Below, in pieces: positions 1-5,487 of a stretch of 11,809 nt of DNA. This DNA is from Flavipsychrobacter stenotrophus. GTDB taxonomy: Bacteria; Bacteroidota; Bacteroidia; Chitinophagales; Chitinophagaceae. The stretch is from contig CANCOG010000104.1 of assembly GCA_947379685.1 (NCBI GenBank), forward strand, positions 1 to 11,809, given 5' to 3'. Every line of letters begins with the position of its first letter. Positions within the stretch are counted from its first letter, which is position 1. The notes under the pieces were generated by a model, which was given only the letters and a program-made list of their open reading frames with translations, searched no databases and was not told the DNA's origin. A program made the translations under genes and the position numbers.

Positions 1-5
1 ATGGT

Positions 6-212
6 ATGATTAATGCAGTATGTGGGGGTACTGGCATTGATGGGTACATGAAGGCAGATAATAGCACCTTTGAAGAATTGACCGCCTATACTAAAGAACT
101 ATTCAATCTAACTACACTCTTAGAATTACGGTTTTTCGAACTTTTTAAAATTCTTTTTACCGGGCTGGAAGAATCAAAAAAACACAGAGACATACCAAGT
201 GAAATTGATTAA
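6..212 (+). CDS. Hypothetical protein, probably the C-terminal part of a gene entering from the left
   Basis: The reading frame is open to the left edge and ends in TAA at 210-212. The 68 visible residues have a mixed composition with an amphipathic, Leu/Phe-rich helix (ELTAYTKELFNLTTLLELRF) and a charged tail (EESKKHRDIPSEID). I do not recognise a family. The Met at position 6 has no visible ribosome site or promoter, so I read this as the 3' end of a longer gene and not a complete small one. The first unit of the tandem small-RNA-like array begins about 25 bases downstream. It could also be a chance open frame, because the protein is short and no homology was tested. Confidence 0.4.
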   Translation: MINAVCGGTGIDGYMKADNSTFEELTAYTKELFNLTTLLELRFFELFKILFTGLEESKKHRDIPSEID

Positions 213-256
213 TCGGGGCTATGGTTCTTAATTTTGCAAATTATTGTACATTTGTA

Positions 257-310
257 GTGGGTTAACCTTCGGGCTTATCCAACCATTGGGCAGTTTTACT
301 GCCCTTTTTT
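257..310 (+). ncRNA. Candidate small RNA, unit 1 of the tandem array
   Basis: The TACATTTG element at 247-254 would start transcription a few bases downstream. The predicted transcript of about 54 nt begins with a hairpin at 260-280. Its stem has one mismatch and one bulge and closes on a TTCG tetraloop flanked by CC/GG. An intrinsic terminator follows: GGGCAGT (288-294), loop TTT, ACTGCCC (298-304), then six T. I see no open reading frame of note and no match to an RNA family I know. The promoter-to-terminator distance is too short for a normal gene, so a stand-alone small RNA is the simplest reading. Transcript ends are inferred. Confidence 0.5.
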
Positions 311-336
311 ATTTACTCAAATGTTGTACATTTGTA

Positions 337-392
337 GTGGCGGGGCATCGACCCGGTCAACACTTAGGGGCTTATGCCCCTATTTTATTTTG
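337..392 (+). ncRNA. Candidate small RNA, unit 2 of the tandem array
   Basis: The -7-like element TACATTTG lies at 327-334. The predicted transcript folds first at 338-359 into a stem of seven pairs with one G-U pair and one bulged G around the loop GCATCGA. The terminator is TAGGGGC (365-371), loop TTAT, GCCCCTA (376-382), with a T-rich tail to 392. The order of parts matches units 1 and 3, but the stem sequences are different. That argues for conserved structure and not for a simple recent duplication. Transcript ends are inferred from the motif positions. Confidence 0.5.
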
Positions 393-412
393 TAAAATGT
401 TGTACATTTGTA

Positions 413-468
413 TTGCAATGGCTTACGGGCCGTTGCTACCGTCAGGCTCCTTTGGAGCCTGTTTTATT
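413..468 (+). ncRNA. Candidate small RNA, unit 3 of the tandem array
   Basis: TACATTTG lies at 403-410. The first hairpin is a seven-pair stem at 415-436 (GCAATGG with CCGTTGC, one T-G pair) around the eight-base loop CTTACGGG. The terminator is CAGGCTCC (443-450), loop TTT, GGAGCCTG (454-461), then TTTTATTTTA. The loop is close to the CTTCGGGC stretch of unit 1, so loop content may be functionally shared. The terminator ends at the stop codon of the convergent 80-aa gene and has no T-tract on the minus strand, so it serves the plus strand only. Confidence 0.5.
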
Positions 469-711
469 TTATCCCTGTTCCAATTCGCTCTTTACCTTCA
501 AAATGGCTTTAATAATTTCTTCCTTCATACGCTTTTCAGCATAGGTTACTTTAGCAGTCTTATTGATCCTGTTTTTACCCTGTTCCCCTTTACGGACCCT
601 TTCAACCGTTCTTTTCGTTGCTCCAGCTATTTGGGCAACCCAGCCCGAAGGCACTACAATTTCACTAACCCAGGTATCTATATTGCTTACTTTTTCAGTT
701 CCCACACCCAT
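469..711 (-). CDS. Small basic protein with a probable helix-turn-helix
   Basis: An 80-residue protein starting at ATG 711. Residues about 22-45 (VPSGWVAQIAGATKRTVERV) resemble a helix-turn-helix: a short helix containing AQIAG, a turn, and a recognition-like helix TKRTVERVRKG. A Lys/Arg-rich helical tail follows (NRINKTAKVTYAEKRMKEEI). I do not recognise a named family. It is probably a DNA-binding protein of the small phage- or element-associated kind, but that rests on pattern only. A TATTTTTG promoter element and a 7-bp dyad lie just upstream. The gene converges on the small-RNA-like array with essentially no gap. The plus-strand frame across the same DNA spans the repeats and is not credible. 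Confidence 0.55.
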   Translation of the reverse strand: MGVGTEKVSNIDTWVSEIVVPSGWVAQIAGATKRTVERVRKGEQGKNRINKTAKVTYAEKRMKEEIIKAILKVKSELEQG

Positions 712-720
712 AACTTTACA

Positions 721-745
721 TTTGTCGCTAAAGACGACAAAAATA
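721..745 (-). promoter_or_regulatory. Promoter and dyad upstream of the small HTH gene
   Basis: On the minus strand TATTTTTG (745-738) fits the TAnnTTTG -7 consensus and lies 26 bases before the ATG at 711. A perfect inverted repeat, TTTGTCG (721-727) and CGACAAA (735-741) with a 7-base spacer, overlaps the -7 element and the expected start of transcription. This is where an autorepressor would bind, or it may fold as a leader hairpin. A plus-strand TACATTTG (717-724) overlaps the left arm. The regulatory role is inferred. Confidence 0.4.
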
Positions 746-1103
746 CATACCTTTTACCACATCACATAATTTCAAAAATAAATGCATTCCATTAGGAAGT
801 ATATAGGTTAAAATACCACTGAAACCCGCTACAGTGCTATATATTATACAGGTTTGGCGCCTGGGTAAAATCAGCATAACTTCACCCCTGATAGCCAACA
901 AACCCCATAGCTATAAGCCAAAAATAAACAAGTGTAAAACGGTAATATCCCCCCTGCTATCGCCCTTTTTTCGGTAATTACACCCCCTAAAATGGAACTA
1001 ACCCCCCTTCAATAATTGCCCAAAATGCCATTTTAAGCCCTTTTTAGCACCAAAATACACCACTTTTCACACATCATTTGTGACACTTTCAAGCCCTTAA
1101 AAC

Positions 1104-1151
1104 TGTCACGTCATTTGTCACAAACACTGTCACACGGTTTGTCACATCGTT
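1104..1151 (+). repeat. Four direct TGTCAC repeats at an exact 12-bp period
   Basis: TGTCAC begins at 1104, 1116, 1128 and 1140. Six identical bases alternate with six variable bases: GTCATT, AAACAC, ACGGTT and ATCGTT. A fifth copy in the opposite orientation (GTGACA, 1080-1085, within TTTGTGACA) lies 24 bases upstream of the first. The 12-bp phase is close to one helical turn, so the copies would lie nearly on one face of the DNA, as in iteron or operator arrays. The frame across it is not coding. Confidence 0.6.
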
Positions 1152-1416
1152 TTACCCATCGTTAAAACAATGTAAATCAGTTAGTTACTATGTAGTAGTT
1201 GTATTGGTTAGGGCTGCAAATAGCCCACAATGTAAAGCAGGTAAGGTAATTGACAAGCCTGTATAAGGCGGTAACAATGGCGTAAAGGGGCACAAGGCGG
1301 CACTTGTACTGGTTATGGCTGCAAAACGCCTGAAATGCACTGTTTAATGGTATTTTAAACGGTAATTAAGCATGTATAATAGCGAATAACGGTAGTTTTT
1401 GCCTCCTTAGACGCAA

Positions 1417-1463
1417 TTTTACTACCAAAAAATGTACATAAATGGTAGTAAATGGTAGTAAAA
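1417..1463. repeat. Inverted repeat with duplicated right arm
   Basis: TTTTACTACCA (1417-1427) is an exact reverse complement of TGGTAGTAAAA (1453-1463). A second copy of the right arm, TGGTAGTAAA, lies immediately before it at 1443-1452, so two alternative hairpins can form. The spacer contains the palindrome ATGTACAT. There is no T-tract on either side as a terminator would have. Function unknown. Confidence 0.45.
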
Positions 1464-1586
1464 TATCGGTAAATATCGTTTTTAATAAATAGTTTTATCC
1501 ACCCCCTACAAAACGCATACCCCCTGAAACCCGCCACCATAGCCACTTTCAGCGCAAATTTTGCGCCAATTACACCGTTCTTTCAA

Positions 1587-1796
1587 TTAATAACTAGTTT
1601 TACCCCCCATACAACCTATTACAACGCCACCCGACTTTATTACAATTTGGCCCTCCGGAAATTTATTGATAAGGCTTTGTATTGCTTCCTGACTCCAGAA
1701 GCCACCCTGCCACCCCTCGTACGCGGCTTTCATAGCCACCAGTAGTTCCTTGTAATCCTCAAACTGTAATGCGCCTATCTCTACTTGCTCTATCAT
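1587..1796 (-). pseudogene. Truncated GNAT N-terminal fragment (GNAT/carbon-nitrogen hydrolase type)
   Basis: From ATG 1796 the frame gives 69 residues beginning MIEQVEIGALQFEDYKELL. Together with the later FPEGQIVIKSGGVVIGC, this matches my memory of the start of Bacteroidota proteins that fuse an N-terminal GNAT acetyltransferase domain to a nitrilase-like hydrolase (over 500 residues). Similarity stops after VIGC (about 1605). Family members continue with a hydrophobic ALSLIVDY-like strand, but here GGKTSY and a stop follow, and no remainder is seen downstream. TACATTTG (minus strand, 1820-1813) gives a promoter about 16 bases before the ATG, which supports this start over the longer upstream frame. 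The break coincides with the gene-free segment, suggesting insertion or deletion. Assignment is from motif memory, not a search. Confidence 0.55.
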
Positions 1797-1812
1797 AAAA
1801 TTTATTAGACAG

Positions 1813-1820
1813 CAAATGTA
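1813..1820 (-). promoter_or_regulatory. -7 promoter element of the truncated GNAT gene
   Basis: TACATTTG on the minus strand ends 16 bases before the ATG at 1796, giving a leader of about 10 nt. It fits the Bacteroidota TAnnTTTG consensus. No clear -33 TTG is seen 19-21 bases upstream. Confidence 0.4.
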
Positions 1821-1984
1821 AGTAAATGTCCCACCAGACGCTTTAAGACAGGTGTTTTCGTTATAAAAATATTGACCGGCCCGCTCCTTGCTTTTCCAGA
1901 ATAGCAAGGCGACTCTTCGCCAAAAACCTTTCCTCAGATTCTGCCATACCTACCCAATCAGCATTTGCCCATGGCCCAACGCGA

Positions 1985-2458
1985 TTACCGCCAAAATGTA
2001 ATTCCATTCCCCACGATAGGAAAAATGTTACTTGTACTCGAATAACAGTTAAGTAACAGCGCATATAATACAAAAGTCCAAAACGCACCCCAGAACGCGC
2101 CGGCAATTTTTATCCTCCATGGCTCAGAATAGCGGAGCATATGGTCCCGGCTTGGGTTCCGGCGTATCATCACCTTTGTATAGTACATTACTGGTAACAG
2201 TATAACCAGTGGTAGACCAAGCATAAACATCGAGGCATAAGCAAAAAACGGCAATATAAGCAGCAAACCCAAATACGCATTGCGAAGCCCTCGCCGCGGA
2301 TTCAGGAACATCCGCCAGCAAGCAACTGCATTAAGTATAAAACTACCGGCAATGGCCGGTAACAGCAGCCAGATGACAATCCCACCGGGATGGATAGATC
2401 CCAATGCTGCCACAAAGAAAACCAATGTAACAACAATATAACCGAGCCAAAGAAGCAT
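1985..2458 (-). CDS. Small integral membrane protein, unknown function
   Basis: 157 residues from ATG 2458. Four hydrophobic stretches fit membrane spans: about 3-20 (LWLGYIVVTLVFFVAAL), 28-47, 63-88 and 118-138. A basic loop (KVMIRRNPSRDHMLRYSEPWR) lies between spans 3 and 4. I do not recognise the family. TATATTTG at 2479-2472 (minus strand) gives a promoter close to the ATG, with a very short leader. The last ~20 residues in this frame may be wrong: a neighbouring frame from about 2060 to the stop at 1861 looks coding (contains ELHFGGNRVG and ADWVGMAESEERFLA). A one-base shift near the A5 run at 2021-2025 would give a protein of about 198 residues. Confidence 0.65.
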   Translation of the reverse strand: MLLWLGYIVVTLVFFVAALGSIHPGGIVIWLLLPAIAGSFILNAVACWRMFLNPRRGLRNAYLGLLLILPFFAYASMFMLGLPLVILLPVMYYTKVMIRRNPSRDHMLRYSEPWRIKIAGAFWGAFWTFVLYALLLNCYSSTSNIFPIVGNGITFWR

Positions 2459-2471
2459 ATTGAGGTTTCAA

Positions 2472-2479
2472 CAAATATA
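2472..2479 (-). promoter_or_regulatory. -7 promoter element of the small membrane protein
   Basis: TATATTTG on the minus strand fits TAnnTTTG and ends 13 bases before the ATG at 2458, implying a leader of fewer than about 12 nt. No consensus -33 TTG is visible. Confidence 0.4.
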
Positions 2480-2648
2480 CCGATAAAGCATGAATCAGAC
2501 CGGGATAGCAATGCCAACCTAACTACTATTACGGACCCGAATCAAAAAAACAGAGCGCCAGGTTGGGCCGAAAAAATAAGACGATAATTTAGCAGAGCAA
2601 CAGATAGAATGTTTTGCACAGCAGAACTACCGGGCTATGAAAAAGCAA

Positions 2649-2669
2649 AACCCGCTCGGGTAGCGGGTT
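2649..2669 (-). terminator. Intrinsic terminator of the barrel-protein gene
   Basis: AACCCGCT (2649-2656) and AGCGGGTT (2662-2669) form an 8-bp stem with a 5-base loop. Read on the minus strand it is followed by TTGCTTTTTC. It lies about 53 bases past the stop codon of the gene ending at 2722. Confidence 0.7.
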
Positions 2670-2721
2670 CTGCTGCATTGAAACCATCATGCCTTTTTGA
2701 ATGCACATTACTTTCTATCTA

Positions 2722-3588
2722 CTATATCCCAACTCCATAATAAAACATGATATCGTGCCAGTTTCGGGTGCCCCATTCAGGACTCTTTCTCTGGTAAATA
2801 ACATTAAATTTCAACCCCAAATGCCTGTTGTTGCCGCCTACACGTTTGCGGAGCCCTAACCCCCAACCTCTGTTGCCGTGCGTGTCGTCGCCATACTTCC
2901 AGGGAATATATAAGTTTGCTTCAGCCATGTATTCTTTATAGGCGAATGTCCCGGTTACGCGTTTGCTCGAAAAATCAAAATTGCTGGTATGATCCAATCC
3001 CAGCCACGAATAAAAGACCACTCCCTGATCTATAAAGTACTGATACCGTAAGGTTGCTCTCATATTGTCGTCAATTCTATAGGCTACCAAAACCCCGGTC
3101 GCTATGTTAACAAGTGAAGCGACGGTATGATTATTGCCTGTCTTGCCCCAAAAACTTGATATAGGCTCCCCGCTATATTGCCGCCCGCTCTCTGTTGCCC
3201 CGGCAAGGTCAACTCCCATCTCCGAAATATCAGCCACCACCAGTCTCCTGTCTTTCTTTTTAAGAAGCATCCTGCCTATAAAAGATCCATAAATAGTAAA
3301 ATTGACCGAGTACATGTCCACCTTTTGTATTGGCTTATCTGGCGACTCAGTTACAACGCTGCTCAGCAAAGACCTTCCCGTGTAAGGGTCACGAGGTATA
3401 ATGTTATACCGGCCAATACGTGCCCCCATGTCCATTCCAGAAAACCCCAGAATATTATCTGATTCGTAAGGCGATAGCATTGTTGTTTTCTGCGAAGCTT
3501 CAGATTGTTTGTCCTGTCCTATACTATTAAAAGATAAACCCATAAATAGGCCCAGAGTTGCTGCAGCACTAATTGTTTTCAGTTTCAT
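2722..3588 (-). CDS. Secreted protein, probable outer-membrane beta-barrel, unknown function
   Basis: 288 residues with a clear Sec signal peptide: MKLKT, hydrophobic core AAATLGLFMGLSF, likely cleavage after NSIGQ at about residue 25. The mature part is rich in Gly, Tyr, Phe and Asn. It has alternating polar/apolar segments typical of beta-strands (ATLRYQYFIDQGVVFYSWLG, HLGLKFNVIYQRKS), and it ends in an aromatic-rich strand, HDIMFYYGVGI, as outer-membrane barrels do. No specific family is recognised. It is divergent from the lipoprotein gene. The two promoters share a 23-bp inverted repeat, so joint control is likely. Its -7-like element is GACTTTTG (3616-3609), with a TTG 20 bases upstream. 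The terminator is at 2649-2669. Barrel topology is inferred. Confidence 0.7.
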   Translation of the reverse strand: MKLKTISAAATLGLFMGLSFNSIGQDKQSEASQKTTMLSPYESDNILGFSGMDMGARIGRYNIIPRDPYTGRSLLSSVVTESPDKPIQKVDMYSVNFTIYGSFIGRMLLKKKDRRLVVADISEMGVDLAGATESGRQYSGEPISSFWGKTGNNHTVASLVNIATGVLVAYRIDDNMRATLRYQYFIDQGVVFYSWLGLDHTSNFDFSSKRVTGTFAYKEYMAEANLYIPWKYGDDTHGNRGWGLGLRKRVGGNNRHLGLKFNVIYQRKSPEWGTRNWHDIMFYYGVGI

Positions 3589-3608
3589 GGCAATTATTTT
3601 TTAGTCTT

Positions 3609-3749
3609 CAAAAGTCCGGAATTGAGCAAGTACAGGCAATAACGCATATGCTATATTCTCGCCTTTGGAATGGTTTCGAACTGCCTTTCGGGCGCTTGAA
3701 AATATGGCATATGCGTTATTGCCGGCGGATAAGCCCACGGCTACTTTTG
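3609..3749. promoter_or_regulatory. Mirror-image divergent promoters built on a 23-bp inverted repeat
   Basis: The arms at 3635-3657 and 3701-3723 are inverted copies that match at 22 of 23 positions; the core is GGCAATAACGCATATGC. Each arm carries a TTG at its outer end (plus strand 3719-3721; minus strand 3639-3637). In both directions exactly 20 bases later comes a -7-like element: TACTTTTG (3742-3749) rightward and GACTTTTG (3616-3609) leftward. The ATG codons follow 15 and 20 bases later. This is the TTG-N20-TAnnTTTG layout of Bacteroidota housekeeping promoters. The shared arm sequence just upstream of each -33 is where an activator would bind. The spacer includes the palindrome TTCGAA. 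The arms can also pair as a long hairpin. Confidence 0.65.
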
Positions 3750-3764
3750 TCAAAAAAAAAAATC

Positions 3765-4262
3765 ATGAAACGCATTCTATTATTAATTGCCGCAACAGGC
3801 TGCCTCTTTTCTGCCTGCACTAAAAAAAGCTCAGATAGCACCACCGTAACCCCGTCTACAACTATACCAACAAATGGTTGGAAACTGGGGACCACCTCGT
3901 ACTCATCAGCTTTCGTGGGCCGAACAGGCAGCACTACTTTATCTGCATTTGATGCCATACCGTCAGGAAGCAGTCCGGCTGCAAACACGTGCAATGTCTT
4001 TTTCTCTGCTTTTCCGACAGCGGGCGGCACCTATACAATTGTCCAATATCCGGCTGCAACAGCACTCACGAGTACCCAGATCGGTGTTACTGCCGGCTTA
4101 TTTGCAACATCCAAAACCTATTACAGCACTGGCATTGATGCTATAACAGCCACTGTAACCGTTACAGGCGGCAAGATAAAAGTAGAGATACCTTCTGTTT
4201 GGGTTAAGAACACGACTGGCGGCGACAGCCTGAAACTAACAGGCACAGTATTGGAACAATAA
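3765..4262 (+). CDS. Small secreted lipoprotein, unknown function
   Basis: 165 residues from ATG 3765, chosen because MKRILLLIAATGCLFSAC is a canonical lipoprotein signal with the lipobox LFSAC and acylated Cys18. A TACTTTTG promoter lies 15 bases upstream. The longer open frame upstream covers the promoter and is not translated. After the Cys come a Lys-Ser/Thr-rich linker (TKKSSDSTTVTPSTTIPT) and a domain of about 120 residues, rich in Thr, Ser, Gly and Ala and likely all-beta (GTYTIVQYP, ATVTVTGGKIKVEIPSVWV). It resembles the many small uncharacterised Bacteroidota lipoproteins. The ankyrin gene begins 33 bases downstream with no terminator between, so the two probably form one transcript. 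Confidence 0.75.
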   Translation: MKRILLLIAATGCLFSACTKKSSDSTTVTPSTTIPTNGWKLGTTSYSSAFVGRTGSTTLSAFDAIPSGSSPAANTCNVFFSAFPTAGGTYTIVQYPAATALTSTQIGVTAGLFATSKTYYSTGIDAITATVTVTGGKIKVEIPSVWVKNTTGGDSLKLTGTVLEQ

Positions 4263-4295
4263 CAATCATTAAACCACCCGATAAACATACAGTAT

Positions 4296-5465
4296 ATGAA
4301 ATTAAAATCACTAATAACCATTGTTGCATTAATGCCTTCTTTTGCCTGGGCCGACGCCAGCCAGGACCTGTTAAAAGCAGTAAAAGGCCATGACATAGCC
4401 GGAATGAAGACCGCAATTGCGGCCTGCGCCGACCTGAATACAAAGGATGCCAATGGCTCAACACCGCTCGGATGTGCAATATGGTGGCCAGATGAAGTAG
4501 CCCTGCTTATTGAATCGAAGGCAGATGTAAACCTTAACATGCCCTTGGCCACTGCCGCTACCTGGGGAGAGTTGGAAAGCGTAAACCTGCTGTTAAAAGC
4601 TGGTGCCAACGTAAACGCAAAAAATGGCCTCGGGCAGTCGGCATTATGGCTCGCGGCTTTCGGAGGTTGCCAGTCGTCAGTTTTAAGTGCACTTATTGCG
4701 GCTGGTGCTGACGTAAACGCCGGTGATCTGCAGAATATGACTCCAGTTTTTACGTTGGCTGCGAATGGTAAAACACCAGCTGAAAAAGTAGCATCAATTA
4801 AATCGGTTACACCCTACCTTGAAAAGGCCGGACTTACGCTACCAGAAAAGTTGAAAAACCCTAAGGAGAGCGACTATTCCAACGTTGGTGATATGATACA
4901 AGTGCTGATAGACGCAAAGGCTGATATTAACGTAACCCTTGCTAAAACGAGTATGACTCCAATAATGTGGGCTGCAATGAACGGCAGGCCCGATGCAATA
5001 GTTGCGCTGGTTAAGGCGAAAGCTGACGTAAACGGAAGGTCAAGGACCGGATGGACAGCACTATGTTATGCCGCCAATAAGTTAGGCTGCACAGCTGCCG
5101 CAAAGGCACTTATTGAAAATGGTGCTAACGTAAATGTTACTATGGATTGGGTATCACTGAGACAGAAAAATGGCAAAGCGGCATTAGGAGAACCTGAACT
5201 GGGCGGGAAGGATACCAAGGAAGGGCTGAAAGATGTAACCATACTTATGCTGGCCGCCAAGGAAGGCAATGTAGAACTGACAAAGGCCTTGATCGCAGCT
5301 AAAGCAAACGTGAACGCCATCTGTACCGGAAGCGTAGGACTAGGTGACGGGTATAGCGCAAAAACAAAGCAAACTGCAACTACCATCGCACACTCGTTTG
5401 AACACGAAGACGTGGTACAGGTGCTGGTATCAGCTGGAGCAAAGGCTATTAAAGACATCGACTAG
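4296..5465 (+). CDS. Secreted ankyrin-repeat protein
   Basis: 389 residues with a signal peptide (MKLKSLITIVALMPSFAWA, cleavage after about residue 19). It should therefore act in the periplasm or at the surface, unlike most ankyrin proteins. About eight ankyrin-like repeats follow, shown by recurring A-(K/G)-A-(D/N)-(V/I)-N ends: ADLN (45-48), ADVN (76-79), ANVN (104-107), ADVN (138-141), ADIN (209-212), ADVN (243-246), ANVN (277-280) and ANVN (337-340), closing with VLVSAGAK. Helix starts such as TPLGCAIWW, SALWLAAFGG, TPIMWAAMNG and TALCYAANK are typical. Insertions at about 157-200 and 283-312 break the regular 33-residue spacing. The role is presumably protein binding; the partner is unknown. 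It is co-transcribed with the lipoprotein and ends at a strong bidirectional terminator. Confidence 0.9.
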   Translation: MKLKSLITIVALMPSFAWADASQDLLKAVKGHDIAGMKTAIAACADLNTKDANGSTPLGCAIWWPDEVALLIESKADVNLNMPLATAATWGELESVNLLLKAGANVNAKNGLGQSALWLAAFGGCQSSVLSALIAAGADVNAGDLQNMTPVFTLAANGKTPAEKVASIKSVTPYLEKAGLTLPEKLKNPKESDYSNVGDMIQVLIDAKADINVTLAKTSMTPIMWAAMNGRPDAIVALVKAKADVNGRSRTGWTALCYAANKLGCTAAAKALIENGANVNVTMDWVSLRQKNGKAALGEPELGGKDTKEGLKDVTILMLAAKEGNVELTKALIAAKANVNAICTGSVGLGDGYSAKTKQTATTIAHSFEHEDVVQVLVSAGAKAIKDID

Positions 5466-5487
5466 CAACGCTCAGGCTATTAATAGA

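Larger units (their letters stand above)
237..470 (+). repeat. Array of three tandem promoter-hairpin-terminator units
   Basis: Three head-to-tail units each begin with a near-identical block containing TTGTACATTTGTA (block starts at 244, 324 and 400; periods 80 and 76). In units 2 and 3 the block contains the perfect dyad AAATGT-TGT-ACATTT; unit 1 has a degenerate left arm. TACATTTG fits the Bacteroidota -7 consensus TAnnTTTG. After each block come a stem-loop of about 20 bases and then a perfect-stem terminator followed by a T-rich tail. The promoter blocks are conserved in sequence, while the hairpins keep their architecture but differ in sequence. No consensus TTG is seen at the usual -33 distance, so promoter activity is likely but not certain. 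Confidence 0.7.
796..1586. other. Gene-free, repeat-rich segment of about 790 bases
   Basis: No convincing coding frame exists on either strand. The segment holds direct and inverted repeats: TGTCAC at 12-bp spacing (1104-1151); CGGTAA at 940, 972, 1269, 1360 and 1467; two imperfect copies of a TTGTAnTGGTTAnGGCTGCAAA block (about 1199 and 1305); an 11-bp dyad (1417-1463); a perfect 15-bp dyad GCGCAAATTTTGCGC (1552-1566); C-runs near 948-1010 and 1500-1525; and one DnaA-box-like TTATCCACC at 1495-1503. CTGAAACCCGC[T/C]AC occurs at both 819-832 and 1524-1537. Such density suggests protein-binding or replication/integration DNA of a mobile element, but no integrase or replication protein is visible to confirm it. 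Confidence 0.45.

Noticed and set aside
237..470. CRISPR array
   Set aside because: There are only three repeats of ~80 bp period, the between-repeat sequences are hairpins with terminators, and no cas genes are present.
244..795. Plus-strand open frame of 183 codons
   Set aside because: It begins in a promoter-like repeat, crosses three terminators and runs antisense to the HTH-like gene. Its composition is Phe/Leu/Cys-rich, as expected of a shadow frame.
1355..1546. Minus-strand open frame of 63 codons in the gene-free segment
   Set aside because: It covers the inverted repeat at 1417-1463 and C-runs, has no promoter or ribosome site and does not resemble a protein.
1880..1920. Terminator at the CCTTGCT/AGCAAGG dyad
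   Set aside because: No T-tract follows on either strand, and the dyad lies in the possible frameshifted coding extension.
2390..2587. Plus-strand 65-codon frame
   Set aside because: It is mostly antisense to the small membrane protein and has no start signals.
3635..3723. MITE or small insertion element
   Set aside because: The 89-bp inverted repeat has no target-site duplication and its arms fit the spacing of both divergent promoters exactly, so a regulatory dyad explains it better.
3573..3764. Upstream extension of the lipoprotein frame to 3573
   Set aside because: It would cover the inverted repeat and promoter and would bury the lipoprotein signal. The Met at 3765 gives a perfect lipobox.
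5066..5458. Minus-strand 130-codon frame inside the ankyrin gene
   Set aside because: It is a shadow of the clear ankyrin repeats; its Ala/Ser/Thr-rich content follows from the repeated codons.
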